DNA from: an uncultured Paenibacillaceae bacterium
Lineage (GTDB): Bacteria > Bacillota > Bacilli > Paenibacillales > K13
Assembly: GCA_913056365.1 (NCBI GenBank)
Contig: CAJXLT010000001.1
Location: forward strand, 310,001-374,000
Direction: 5' to 3'
Length of the DNA stretch: 64,000 nucleotides
In this document: positions 1 through 8,110 of the stretch, in pieces
Layout: each line of letters opens with the position of its first letter
Position numbering within the stretch: position 1 is the stretch's first letter
Made by a program: the position numbers and the translations under genes
The notes under the pieces: generated by a model
What the model was told of the DNA's origin: nothing
The model's database searches: none
What the model saw: only the letters and a program-made list of their open reading frames with translations

Positions 1-1219
1 TATGTATTTTACTATTCAAAATATGAGAGGAGTGTGTTGTAATTATTAACTGGCTATTTACATTCTTTTTCTTATTTTTTAATAGAGATGCTATAGCTTC
101 ATTTATATTTTTAATAAATAATTCTTGCATTTGTGGATGCATGAATGTTTCTGGTTCTTCAATCGAAATAAGATTAACCTTACTATTAAATGAGTCCTCT
201 GGATATTTTTCCATATAGTCAATAAGATCGGCAATTATCATCATTAGGTTTGTATATCCTAGCCCAAACTGATTTTCAGGTATATTTAAACCACGTTCAA
301 CATATTCATATTTAATTAAATTATTCATCATCTTTTGAAAAGTTAAATCAGCACTTAACAGTACTTTAAGTCTTTCATTTGATTCAATTTCTTCTAGTGA
401 TTGATTAATACTTGTTGTGTGCCTTTTATCAATCAAGTCAGTAAGTTCTTCATTTATATCAGCAATTTTTTTGTTAAGTTCATTTCCTTCTTCTTTTAAA
501 AATGATTTATAGCGATACTCGATTATTTTACTAAACGCTTTTGACAGACAATTGTCACTCTCGATATTATTTGCTTTTATTAATCTTAGTTCAATTAAAT
601 TATTTATCTTAAAATCCTTTATGTATTCATCCTCTGTGTTATAGTAGTTTGTTTTGAATTTTGAAGTATTTATCAACTCAAAGAATCTTCTTAATAAAAC
701 ACTCTCTTGCTGACCTTGTGTTTCTTGTATAATATGTTTGATATCTCTGAAAAACACTTCGTCGTTTTCTAATTCCACTTTTATAACAATTTCCAACTCT
801 GAATTATCAACATCTGTTAATCTCATAAAAGGCACTATATTTGTTATTAAGTCATTGCTACTATTTTCAATTCCTATACAAATATTAAATTGTAGAAACG
901 GGGAAACAATTTTTTCTTTAGATTTGTTATCTAATTTTGGTATTAGTTCTTCATATGTATCCAACAAACCTTTCAGATAGGAAAAATTAAAATCATTTGC
1001 CTTAAATCGATCTTTATTGTTGATAAGATAATCTACAGCCTTTACTATAGTTGTTTTGCCACAATTATTCTTTCCTACAATCAAGGTAGTTGTAGGAGCA
1101 ATGTTTAATTCCTGTTTGTCTTTTTGCTCTCGATAACTTTTAGCATCGACGAATTCTACTTTGTTATTATTTTCACCAAATTTTCTGAAGTTGGTGATCT
1201 TTAAACTTTTCAAATACAT
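1..1219 (-). CDS. OLD-family AAA ATPase / endonuclease-like protein, N-terminal part (cut by window edge)
   Basis: The reading frame starts at an ATG at 1219 behind a GGAGGG ribosome binding site and runs open off the left edge (about 406 codons visible). The N-terminus reads MYLKSLKITNFRKFGE, typical of SMC/RecF-like ATPases. Walker A is VGKNNCGKTT (about residue 48), a Walker B stretch reads LISIEEPETFMHPQMQ near residue 357, followed by an H-loop IITTHSSHIL. This order (AAA_15/AAA_21, FRKF, EEPE, THS) is that of OLD-family ATPases, which usually end in a TOPRIM nuclease domain; that part would lie outside the window, so nuclease activity is unproven. The gene is far richer in AT than everything downstream and sits next to a dead insertion sequence, which suggests horizontal acquisition. 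Families of this kind include phage-defence effectors such as GajA, but the subfamily cannot be decided here. Confidence 0.8.
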   Translation of the reverse strand, partial: MYLKSLKITNFRKFGENNNKVEFVDAKSYREQKDKQELNIAPTTTLIVGKNNCGKTTIVKAVDYLINNKDRFKANDFNFSYLKGLLDTYEELIPKLDNKSKEKIVSPFLQFNICIGIENSSNDLITNIVPFMRLTDVDNSELEIVIKVELENDEVFFRDIKHIIQETQGQQESVLLRRFFELINTSKFKTNYYNTEDEYIKDFKINNLIELRLIKANNIESDNCLSKAFSKIIEYRYKSFLKEEGNELNKKIADINEELTDLIDKRHTTSINQSLEEIESNERLKVLLSADLTFQKMMNNLIKYEYVERGLNIPENQFGLGYTNLMMIIADLIDYMEKYPEDSFNSKVNLISIEEPETFMHPQMQELFIKNINEAIASLLKNKKKNVNSQLIITTHSSHILNSKIH

Positions 1220-1509
1220 TTTTTACCCTCCAATTCAATACAATTTAAATCTAGGTGGTTTAAATTTCTTTTAATTCGACATATACTTCCACTATTATAC
1301 ACCTATTACACACTATTTGAATATATTTGTGTAATGTAAACTAAAAATACCCCGAATGATCAAAGTCATTTCCCCGAAAAAATCGTGCAAAATTCCCCAT
1401 CATGATCGTGGGGGACAAACTGTTCGATCACAACGAACCGATACCTTTCGTAAGAGGTGAACGACGAGAGGTTCGGTGATGGGAGATGTTGAAGATGAGT
1501 TAGGTGGAA

Positions 1510-2388
1510 ATGATCAAAGATCTGCAGAGCAAGGGGTTGGGTCCTGTGGCTATAGCCGAACGGTTGCAGGTCGATCGAAAGACGGTGAGCAAATACATGG
1601 CCCATGAAACGTTCGTGTAGCAAGTTCGCAAGGCAGCCCTACCTTCCAAGCTAGATCCGTATAAGCCGCTCATTCAGCAGTGGTTCGAAGAAGACCGCAA
1701 GAATCGCTATAAGCAGCGGCATACAGCCATGCGTATTCACAAGCACTTGATCGCCGAGTGTGAAGACTACTATGCTTCCTACCCGCTGGTGCAACGCTAT
1801 GTGAAGAACTTGCGTGACTATCATCACCAAGAAGGCACATTAGAACTAGATTGGCAGCCCGGAGAAGCTCAGGTGGACTTTGGAGAGGCGGACTTCTTGG
1901 ATGCGGGAGGCCAAAAGCGCATGTACAACTTTCTGTGCGTCAGCTCCCCCTACAGTAACGCCAGTTACGTTTAGCTCTTTGGCGGAGAGACCGCAGGTGC
2001 GTGGCGCACGGACTCCAGGACCTGTTCCACCGGATCGATGGTGTGCCGACTCGACTCATCTTCGACAACGCCAGCGGCGTCGGTCGTCGTGTCAGTGACA
2101 ACGTGAGGATGGCGGAAGTATTCTTGCGTTTCAAAGCGCACTATGGCTTCCAAATACCTGCCTACATCCCCATTCGCCGCTTGTCGCTACACACGCGTGA
2201 AGACCGATGGCTATGGGAAATTCCTTGTGGACGGCAAGCACTTCTTCGAGATCTTTGCACGATCGATTCCAACTGACATGAAGCAGTTTGGCTTGCTATT
2301 CGGCGAGCAGTACGGAATGAGTATGGATTTCGAGCAGCAGTTTCTGTATGGACTGCGTGTGTTGTTTGCGGGGCTATTGGCGGAATAA
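1510..2388 (+). pseudogene. decayed IS21-type transposase (istA remnant)
   Basis: Fragments of one IstA-like protein lie in order in changing frames. The N-terminal helix-turn-helix (MIKDLQSKGLGPVAIAERL) starts at 1510 and hits an in-frame TAG at 1618; the same frame resumes through LDWQPGEAQVDFGEADF (part of the DDE integrase core) to a TAG at 1972. A shifted frame continues with GLQDLFHRIDGVPTRLIFDN and AHYGFQ to about 2155. Then a C-terminal piece containing RVKTDGYGKFLVDGKHFF follows directly, so the middle of the catalytic domain is deleted. No istB helper gene follows. Between 2390 and 2530 two imperfect direct repeats around TGGCANAANTGCCACTG may be remains of an IS end; the outer limits of the element are not clear. 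Inactive. Confidence 0.82.
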
Positions 2389-2530
2389 GGGATTGTCTGG
2401 TCAGAAAAAAAGACATCGCGAAGGTGCCTCTTCCTAGCGCGGAATTAATGGCAGAAGTGCCACTGTTCAAGCCGAACGCCGCACCAAGAGCCGCAATAGT
2501 GGCACAATTGCCACTGCTAGCCCCAAACAG

Positions 2531-2585
2531 AAAAAATCGTCCCTCGTATGGAGGTTGCCCGTCATACATGGGACGATTTTTTATT
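2531..2585. terminator. bidirectional hairpin terminator
   Basis: AAAAAATCGTCCC at 2531-2543 pairs perfectly with GGGACGATTTTTT at 2570-2582, and GTATG/CATAC extends the stem inside the loop. A-tract and T-tract allow termination in both directions; it would end the sugar-transporter operon read from the right. Confidence 0.8.
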
Positions 2586-2661
2586 GAAGCATTGCATCAC
2601 TTTCGTGGAATGTATTCGCGCTCTAGTTTGAACCCTCACGCCCAGAACCTTGAAGGTTCAC

Positions 2662-3537
2662 TCACCCTTTCACTGCGCCGCTTGTAATGCCTTCTGTAAT
2701 TTGATCCGTGAACAGCAGGTAGATGATGACGGTCGGCAGTGCAATGATCGACAGCACCGCGAACTGTGCGCCGTAGTTGGACGAGTACTGGCCCATGAAG
2801 TAGACGACGGCGAACGGCAGCGTTCGGAATGTATCGCTGTCGATATAGGTAACCGCCATGATGAACTCGTTCCAGCAGTTCAGGAAGGCGATCACCGTCA
2901 CGGTGGCGATAGCTGGCTTCAGCATCGGCAGAATGATGCGGAAGATGATTCCCCATACATTCAACCCGTCGATGACGGCCGCTTCCTCGACTGCGCGCGG
3001 CAGTGTCTCCATGAATCCGGTCATGATGAACATGCTGAGCGGAATCGAGAAGGCGATGTACGGCAGGATCAGTGCCCAGTACGTATCGATGATGCCAAAT
3101 TTATTGAAGATGATAAAGTTCGGCAGCAAAGTCGAGTAGATCGGAATGATCATGCCGACCATGAAGAGCGAGAAGAATGTCTTGCGCCCACGCCATTCCA
3201 TTCTGGTGAAGGCATACCCGAGCAGAATCGAGCAAGCAATGATGACTAGAATCGAGATTAAGCAGACGAATACACTATTGAAGAACAACAGCGGAATATG
3301 CGCATTGATGAACGCGTCCTTATAGTTCTTCCACATTGGCGGGTCCGGCCAGATCAAGATATCTGAGCCGAAGAAGTCGCCGCTCTTGAGCAAGGAGAAA
3401 TCAATCAGCCAGATCAGCGGGAATAAATCGGCAATGACGATGACAAGCAAGAAAACGGTCAGAAGCAAACGGCCCAAGCTGAAACGGGAACGTGACGGCT
3501 GCGGGGAGGTTTTCTGCAAGATTACTTTTCCGTCCAT
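2662..3537 (-). CDS. sugar ABC transporter permease (MalG/AraQ type)
   Basis: Inner-membrane permease of a carbohydrate (CUT1) ABC importer, 291 aa, with about six hydrophobic segments. The conserved EAA loop reads PRAVEEAAVIDGLNVWGIIF and sits before the last two membrane segments. The frame can be opened at an ATG at 3555, but the ATG at 3537 is preferred because GGGGGA lies 8 bases before it; the 3555 start has no ribosome site and overlaps the upstream gene. It is last in the order binding protein, MalF-type permease, MalG-type permease, and is followed by a strong hairpin terminator. The ATPase is not encoded here, as is usual for this family, where a shared MsmX-like ATPase serves several importers. 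Substrate unknown. Confidence 0.9.
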   Translation of the reverse strand: MDGKVILQKTSPQPSRSRFSLGRLLLTVFLLVIVIADLFPLIWLIDFSLLKSGDFFGSDILIWPDPPMWKNYKDAFINAHIPLLFFNSVFVCLISILVIIACSILLGYAFTRMEWRGRKTFFSLFMVGMIIPIYSTLLPNFIIFNKFGIIDTYWALILPYIAFSIPLSMFIMTGFMETLPRAVEEAAVIDGLNVWGIIFRIILPMLKPAIATVTVIAFLNCWNEFIMAVTYIDSDTFRTLPFAVVYFMGQYSSNYGAQFAVLSIIALPTVIIYLLFTDQITEGITSGAVKG

Positions 3538-3538
3538 A

Positions 3539-4420
3539 TTAAAATTCCCCCACATCTCTGCGAATTACGCGGTTCATGAAGACTGTAATGATCAGGCAGA
3601 TCACAACCAGCAGAATCGATATCGCGTTGCCGTAGCCGTATAATGCCTCTCTGAATGCCTTGGAATACAAGTACGTGGACAAGAATTCCGTGCTGTTGGC
3701 TGGACCGCCACCTGTCATCAGATAGACAGTTTCCATCTGCTTGAATGCGGAGATGACGGCCAGCACGAGATTGATTCGCAGCACCGGCGTCAAGAGCGGC
3801 AGTACGACGTGGAAATTCACTTGAAACTTGCTCGCCCCATCCAGATAGGCGGCCTCATACAGATCATTCGGCACGCCCTTGACTCCAGCGTAGTATAGCA
3901 GGAATGCATAGCCGAAGCCCTGCCACATGCAGACGAAGATGATGCAGAGGATGGCAAGCGTCGAATCACCGAGCCAGTCCTGCCTCCAGGATTCCAGTCC
4001 AGCCATCGTCAGCGCATTGTTCAACATCCCGAACTGCGTATTGAAGACGCTGACCCACAGCTTGCTGGTGACGAAGGTTGAGATAATCGCAGGGATGAAG
4101 ATGACGACCCGCATAAACTTCTCCCAGCGGCCTGTGTAGGTCACGATCATGGCCATCAATATGGCGATTGGATGCTGCAGGAAGACAAGCCCGATTCCGA
4201 GCAGCAATGAATTGATCAGCGCCTTCCAGAATACCTCGTCACTCATTAGCGCTTTATAATTTTCCAGCCAAGTAAGCGAATACTCGCCTGTTCCGTTCCA
4301 GTCCGTCAAGCTGTAATAGAAGCTGGCGGTAATGGGGACGAAGATCATGCAGGCAAACAGTAAAAAACCGGGGGTGACTAGCAAAAAGACAGTTCTTCGG
4401 CTTCCCAGTATGGTATGCAT
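3539..4420 (-). CDS. sugar ABC transporter permease (MalF/AraP type)
   Basis: Inner-membrane permease of the same CUT1 importer, 293 aa with about six membrane segments beginning at VFLLVTPGFLLFACMIFVPI. The EAA loop is visible as PNDLYEAAYLDGASKFQVNF. The start ATG at 4420 has AAGGAG about 7 bases upstream. The stop codon lies one base from the preferred start of the downstream permease, so the two are translated together. It pairs with the MalG-type permease as a heterodimer. Family assignment is firm; substrate is not readable from sequence. Confidence 0.9.
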   Translation of the reverse strand: MHTILGSRRTVFLLVTPGFLLFACMIFVPITASFYYSLTDWNGTGEYSLTWLENYKALMSDEVFWKALINSLLLGIGLVFLQHPIAILMAMIVTYTGRWEKFMRVVIFIPAIISTFVTSKLWVSVFNTQFGMLNNALTMAGLESWRQDWLGDSTLAILCIIFVCMWQGFGYAFLLYYAGVKGVPNDLYEAAYLDGASKFQVNFHVVLPLLTPVLRINLVLAVISAFKQMETVYLMTGGGPANSTEFLSTYLYSKAFREALYGYGNAISILLVVICLIITVFMNRVIRRDVGEF

Positions 4421-4478
4421 TTCCTACTCCTTTCCGGCTTAACAATCCTGCGCGTGAATTCTTGCTTAGTGGTAAAGG

Positions 4479-4529
4479 AAGCCGCCGCGTTCAGCACCGT
4501 TCGAGATGATCGGCGTTAGGCGGCGGCTT
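4479..4529. promoter_or_regulatory. intra-operon hairpin
   Basis: AAGCCGCCGC at 4479-4488 and GCGGCGGCTT at 4520-4529 form a perfect 10-bp stem between binding-protein and permease genes. No T-tract follows. Such hairpins often stabilise or partly terminate transcripts so that the binding protein is made in excess; that role is inferred. Confidence 0.55.
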
Positions 4530-4567
4530 GACATGAACAGGATCAAAACGGTCATGGTTGAACGTTT

Positions 4568-4584
4568 CCGTCCTAGTAGGACGG
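4568..4584. promoter_or_regulatory. short palindromic hairpin in operon spacer
   Basis: CCGTCCTAGTAGGACGG is a near-perfect palindrome 55 bases downstream of the binding-protein stop (read on the minus strand). Without a U-tract it looks like a second transcript-shaping hairpin rather than a full terminator. Confidence 0.4.
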
Positions 4585-4638
4585 CGCGTTTTGTTATCCT
4601 TGGTACCGCGAAGGGTTACCTTTCTCTAGTGCAAATCA

Positions 4639-6060
4639 TTATTTTGCTGATTTGGTTTGAGCCGACTGATCGGCAAATTGGTCGATTTCTTTAGCGAATT
4701 CTTCTGGACTCAAGGCACCGCCCTCAAGCTTCTGAATCGCATCGTAGTAAGATTTTTGTGTATCCGGCGTAAACTTATCCTGGGACACGGTGCCGCTGTA
4801 GCTGCCTGCTTTGTTGAAGAGATCGCTCAAGTCGTTCTGTACGGGCGTTTCGTTGCCAGTGATGAAGGCTTCATAGGTTTGCGCTGGGAACGTAATACCG
4901 TTCTCCCAAACGCCCTTCGCCCAGTTCTCAGGCATGAACATCCACTTCGCGAAGTCCATCGCTGCTTCTTTGTGCTCGGAATTGTTGGAAACTGCGTAGC
5001 CGCCGCCGAACCATGCTGTCAGATCGGAAGTTTGGCCTTTGCCGCCATCGATGGCCGGGAATGCCATGGCGCCGATATTGTCGCGGACTTCAGCTGGGAA
5101 GTTCTCATCTGTAGCCATGCCCATTTCCCATTGTCCCATCATATACATAGCCGCCTTGCCTTGCCCGAACAGGTTGCGTGCTGTACCGTAATCGGTGTTC
5201 AGGAAGCCTTCGCCGAATGCGCCGGCATCGATCCATTTCATCATATTCGTCGCTGCGTCTTTCACCGCTTGTACATCATAAGAGCCGCTGCGGTCCATCG
5301 CTTGCTTGGAAGTATCCCAAGTGCCGCTGACACGCTGAACCATTGTGTCGAACCAGATACCGGAAACCCAAGCATCGCGGCCGTCCATAGCGATTGGAAT
5401 GATGTCGTTTGCTTTCAACGTTTCGAAGGCTTTCAACAGATCGGCTTGCGTTGCTGGGACTTCGATGCCGTTGTCTGCGAAGATTTGCTTGTTGTAGAAC
5501 AGGGTGAAGAAGTCGGAGTTGCGCGGCAGTCCATAAAGCTTGCCGTCAATCGTGAAGCCGTCGAGTGAGCCTTCGACGAACTTGTGGTCGCCTAGTTCAC
5601 TTGGATCAAACTCAGCCAGCGCCTTGTTATTGACGAGTGGAGCCAGATAAGATTCGTTGCCCCAAGCCGTAATGATGTCCGGTAGTTTGTTGGAAGCATT
5701 ATAAACCTTGATCTTGTCCTGGAACTGCGGGTCTGGAGACAGTGTCTCTACCTTGATCGTGACGTTCGGGTTTTCCTCCATGTACTTGTCGATCAGTATT
5801 TGTTCCATCTTGCCTTGCCCGGCTGTGCGGTCGGAGTTGTTCGTGAAGAAGGTCAGCTCGATATCCTCAGCCGGCTCTTCTGCAGGTGCATTTTCGTCGC
5901 CACTTGCGTTGCTGTTGCCTCCGTTGTTGGAAGTCTGGCCGCTGTTAGCCGTATTTTTACTGCCGTCATTGTTGTTGCCGCCGCAAGCGGCCAAGCTGAA
6001 CATGAGCACTGCGATCAGAACGAGCATTACAGCTTTTTGCCATTTGGTGGTTCGTACCAT
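4639..6060 (-). CDS. extracellular sugar-binding lipoprotein of ABC transporter
   Basis: Solute-binding protein (family 1, MalE-like) of 473 aa. The signal peptide ends in a lipobox LAAC with the lipidated Cys at residue 26, followed by a long low-complexity linker rich in Asn, Gly and Ser that acts as a tether. The mature part starts with DIELTFFTNNSDRT, resembling other oligosaccharide-binding proteins, and has a C-terminal hydrophobic W-rich region (FGGGYAVSNNSEHKEAAMDF). AAGGGG lies about 10 bases before the ATG. It is the first gene of the minus-strand operon with the two permeases and is divergent from a YesM/YesN pair that probably controls it. The sugar is unknown. Confidence 0.9.
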   Translation of the reverse strand: MVRTTKWQKAVMLVLIAVLMFSLAACGGNNNDGSKNTANSGQTSNNGGNSNASGDENAPAEEPAEDIELTFFTNNSDRTAGQGKMEQILIDKYMEENPNVTIKVETLSPDPQFQDKIKVYNASNKLPDIITAWGNESYLAPLVNNKALAEFDPSELGDHKFVEGSLDGFTIDGKLYGLPRNSDFFTLFYNKQIFADNGIEVPATQADLLKAFETLKANDIIPIAMDGRDAWVSGIWFDTMVQRVSGTWDTSKQAMDRSGSYDVQAVKDAATNMMKWIDAGAFGEGFLNTDYGTARNLFGQGKAAMYMMGQWEMGMATDENFPAEVRDNIGAMAFPAIDGGKGQTSDLTAWFGGGYAVSNNSEHKEAAMDFAKWMFMPENWAKGVWENGITFPAQTYEAFITGNETPVQNDLSDLFNKAGSYSGTVSQDKFTPDTQKSYYDAIQKLEGGALSPEEFAKEIDQFADQSAQTKSAK

Positions 6061-6260
6061 GTGTCATTTACCCCTTTCAAATTTGGCTGATATGATTTTT
6101 TTTCTGGTGATGCTAGTTCTGATTATACGAGGGCGTGTCGGATTTCGTCAGAGTGCAAATTTCCGAAAACTTGTACATTTTTTAGGTCGGTGTATCGCAG
6201 CTTGGCGGATTCCACTATAATCAAATTGTAAACATTATGGGAGCTGGAGCGTGACTTGAA
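6061..6260. promoter_or_regulatory. divergent intergenic region between sugar importer and YesM/YesN pair
   Basis: A 200-base spacer holds the start signals of both operons. I do not see a convincing consensus promoter, nor a clear cre site. By analogy with other YesN-type systems, the regulator encoded on the right would bind here to activate the importer operon; this is inference. Confidence 0.4.
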
Positions 6261-8105
6261 TTGCAGACTACACCGCTAGCACTGTATAGAAAGCTGCCAT
6301 TGAGAGGGAAGCTTATCCTTTGGTACACGCCGATATTGCTGGCTACCATTGCCATTACCGGGTACTATGCCTACAGCATTGCCTCAGGAAGTTTGGTCGA
6401 CAAGACGGATCAAGAGCAGCAGCGTATGGCAGCCGAAACGGTGATGCATCTAGATTATTTCGCGCAGGATGCGATCGATATTTCGAACTATCTTTTTTTG
6501 TCCCAGGATATCCAGTCGCTATTGGTCTCGGACCGCAGCAAGGCCGTGCCGGTCAGCAGCTCTTCGCTCTATAAGGTAATCAACCGGTTGATGGTCACGC
6601 GTGCGTTTTTTCAATTTTTGACGATTTACTCCGACCACTTTGCAGCCATCGAGTTTAATAATAAGGGCCTCTCGTCTGCTATTCCTTTCCCGCAATACAA
6701 GGAGCAGTTCGATTACGACACGATCATGACCCATCCTTCCATTTATCATTGGGACGTGGAGGTTCCGGGCCAGAGCAAGAAGGTCTTCTACGGCGACAAC
6801 ATGAACAAGCTGCTGCTGACTGCGGTATTGAAGAATGAGTATACGCTGAAGCCCGAAGGGCTGATTATTCTCGGCGTCGATGAGAAGGATGTCCGCCAAG
6901 CCTACGTTACGCCCAATGAATCGGCTGAAATCATAGTCGTCAACAATAATGGGAGGGTACTTTCGGACAGCAGCGGCAAGTGGGTGGGAAGCCAGGTCAG
7001 CGATTTGCCTCATCTTGCGAATGCGGTTGCAACACCGGAGCAATTCGCCCAAGACATCGACCGCAAGCAGTGGCTGTTCGCTCAGGCGCGTTCTGAGCTT
7101 ACGGGCTGGCATGTGTTTGTCATTCAGCCGAAGCTGGAGCTGCTTGATCAACTGAACCGGATCAAGTGGATCACGGTCGCAATTATGGCGGTGACCTTCC
7201 TGTGCATATCGATTTTGTCCTGGTGGATATCTACTGTAATTACCGGTCCCATCCGGCGTATCCTGGTTTCCATGAAACGGCTGCAGCGCGGTGACTTCTC
7301 GCAGCGAGTCACGCATAATTGGGGAGATGAAATCGGACAGCTGGGCACAGGCTACAATATCATGGTGAGCCGAATTCAGGAGCTCATCGATGACGTCTAT
7401 CTCTCCAAGCTGAATGAGCGCGAATCGGAGCTGAAGCGGAGGAATGCCGAGCTGAGCCTGCTGCAGTCGCAGATGAATCCGCATTTTCTGTACAATACGT
7501 TGAATACGATTTCATGGACGGCCCACAGACGCGGGGATGAAGAAGTGGCCGAGATGATTTATTCCTTGTCCAACCTGCTGCGCATCAGCTTAAGCGGCGG
7601 GAAGGAATTCATCCGCCTTCACGAAGAAATCAGCCTTGTGGAGAAATACTTGTTCTTGCAGCAGATGCGGTTTGCCAATAAGCTGGTTTATGAAATCCAT
7701 GTGGATGAGGAAGCGGAAGGCATCGAAATTCCTAAGCTGATCATCCAACCGTTTGTCGAAAATGCAATCGTGCACGGTATCGAGCCGCTCTCTGATGATG
7801 CGGGGCTCGTGCAGCTTCAAGTCAGGGTCGAGCATAGAAGACTCATGATCGAAATTACCGACGACGGTGCGGGCATGAGCGAGGCTCGTTTGCAGGAGGT
7901 TCGAAGTGCGCTTGAGCAGGAAGGCGGCACAACAGCTGAGCTGGATTCAAGTATCGGCAAGCAGGCCGGAAGCGGCTTCGCGCTGCAGAACGTATGGGCG
8001 CGGCTTCGCCTGATTTATGGAGAATCCGCTGACATAGAAATTCATAGTGTTGCGCAGTCGGGAACGCGGGTGCGCTTATATATGCCATTAACCAGAGAGA
8101 GGTGA
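6261..8105 (+). CDS. YesM-type sensor histidine kinase
   Basis: Membrane sensor kinase, 614 aa, start codon TTG with GGAG about 11 bases upstream. A membrane segment lies near residues 17-38, then an extracellular sensing region of about 260 residues, a second membrane segment near 295-320 and a HAMP linker (ITGPIRRILVSMKRLQRGDF). The phospho-acceptor region reads QMNPHFLYNTLNTI around residue 405, diagnostic of the LytS/YesM kinase family, followed by an ATPase domain with VENAIVHGIEP and DDGAGMS. Stop and the next start overlap within an operon with a YesN-type regulator. Kinases of this type commonly sit beside sugar importers and sense the incoming oligosaccharide or its loaded binding protein; the neighbouring divergent transporter is the likely target. 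Confidence 0.92.
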   Translation: MQTTPLALYRKLPLRGKLILWYTPILLATIAITGYYAYSIASGSLVDKTDQEQQRMAAETVMHLDYFAQDAIDISNYLFLSQDIQSLLVSDRSKAVPVSSSSLYKVINRLMVTRAFFQFLTIYSDHFAAIEFNNKGLSSAIPFPQYKEQFDYDTIMTHPSIYHWDVEVPGQSKKVFYGDNMNKLLLTAVLKNEYTLKPEGLIILGVDEKDVRQAYVTPNESAEIIVVNNNGRVLSDSSGKWVGSQVSDLPHLANAVATPEQFAQDIDRKQWLFAQARSELTGWHVFVIQPKLELLDQLNRIKWITVAIMAVTFLCISILSWWISTVITGPIRRILVSMKRLQRGDFSQRVTHNWGDEIGQLGTGYNIMVSRIQELIDDVYLSKLNERESELKRRNAELSLLQSQMNPHFLYNTLNTISWTAHRRGDEEVAEMIYSLSNLLRISLSGGKEFIRLHEEISLVEKYLFLQQMRFANKLVYEIHVDEEAEGIEIPKLIIQPFVENAIVHGIEPLSDDAGLVQLQVRVEHRRLMIEITDDGAGMSEARLQEVRSALEQEGGTTAELDSSIGKQAGSGFALQNVWARLRLIYGESADIEIHSVAQSGTRVRLYMPLTRER

Positions 8106-8110
8106 CAGGG

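Noticed and set aside
2650-3249. Plus-strand frame of 199 codons opposite the MalG-type permease
   Set aside because: Asp/His/Arg-rich shadow frame of a membrane protein; no start signals.
4657-5568. Long plus-strand frame of 303 codons opposite the sugar-binding protein
   Set aside because: It lies antisense to a clear lipoprotein gene, has no ribosome site and its Cys/His-rich composition is typical of a shadow frame in GC-rich codons.
6519-7484. Minus-strand frame of 321 codons opposite the YesM kinase
   Set aside because: Antisense shadow of a gene with full kinase motifs; sequence resembles no protein.
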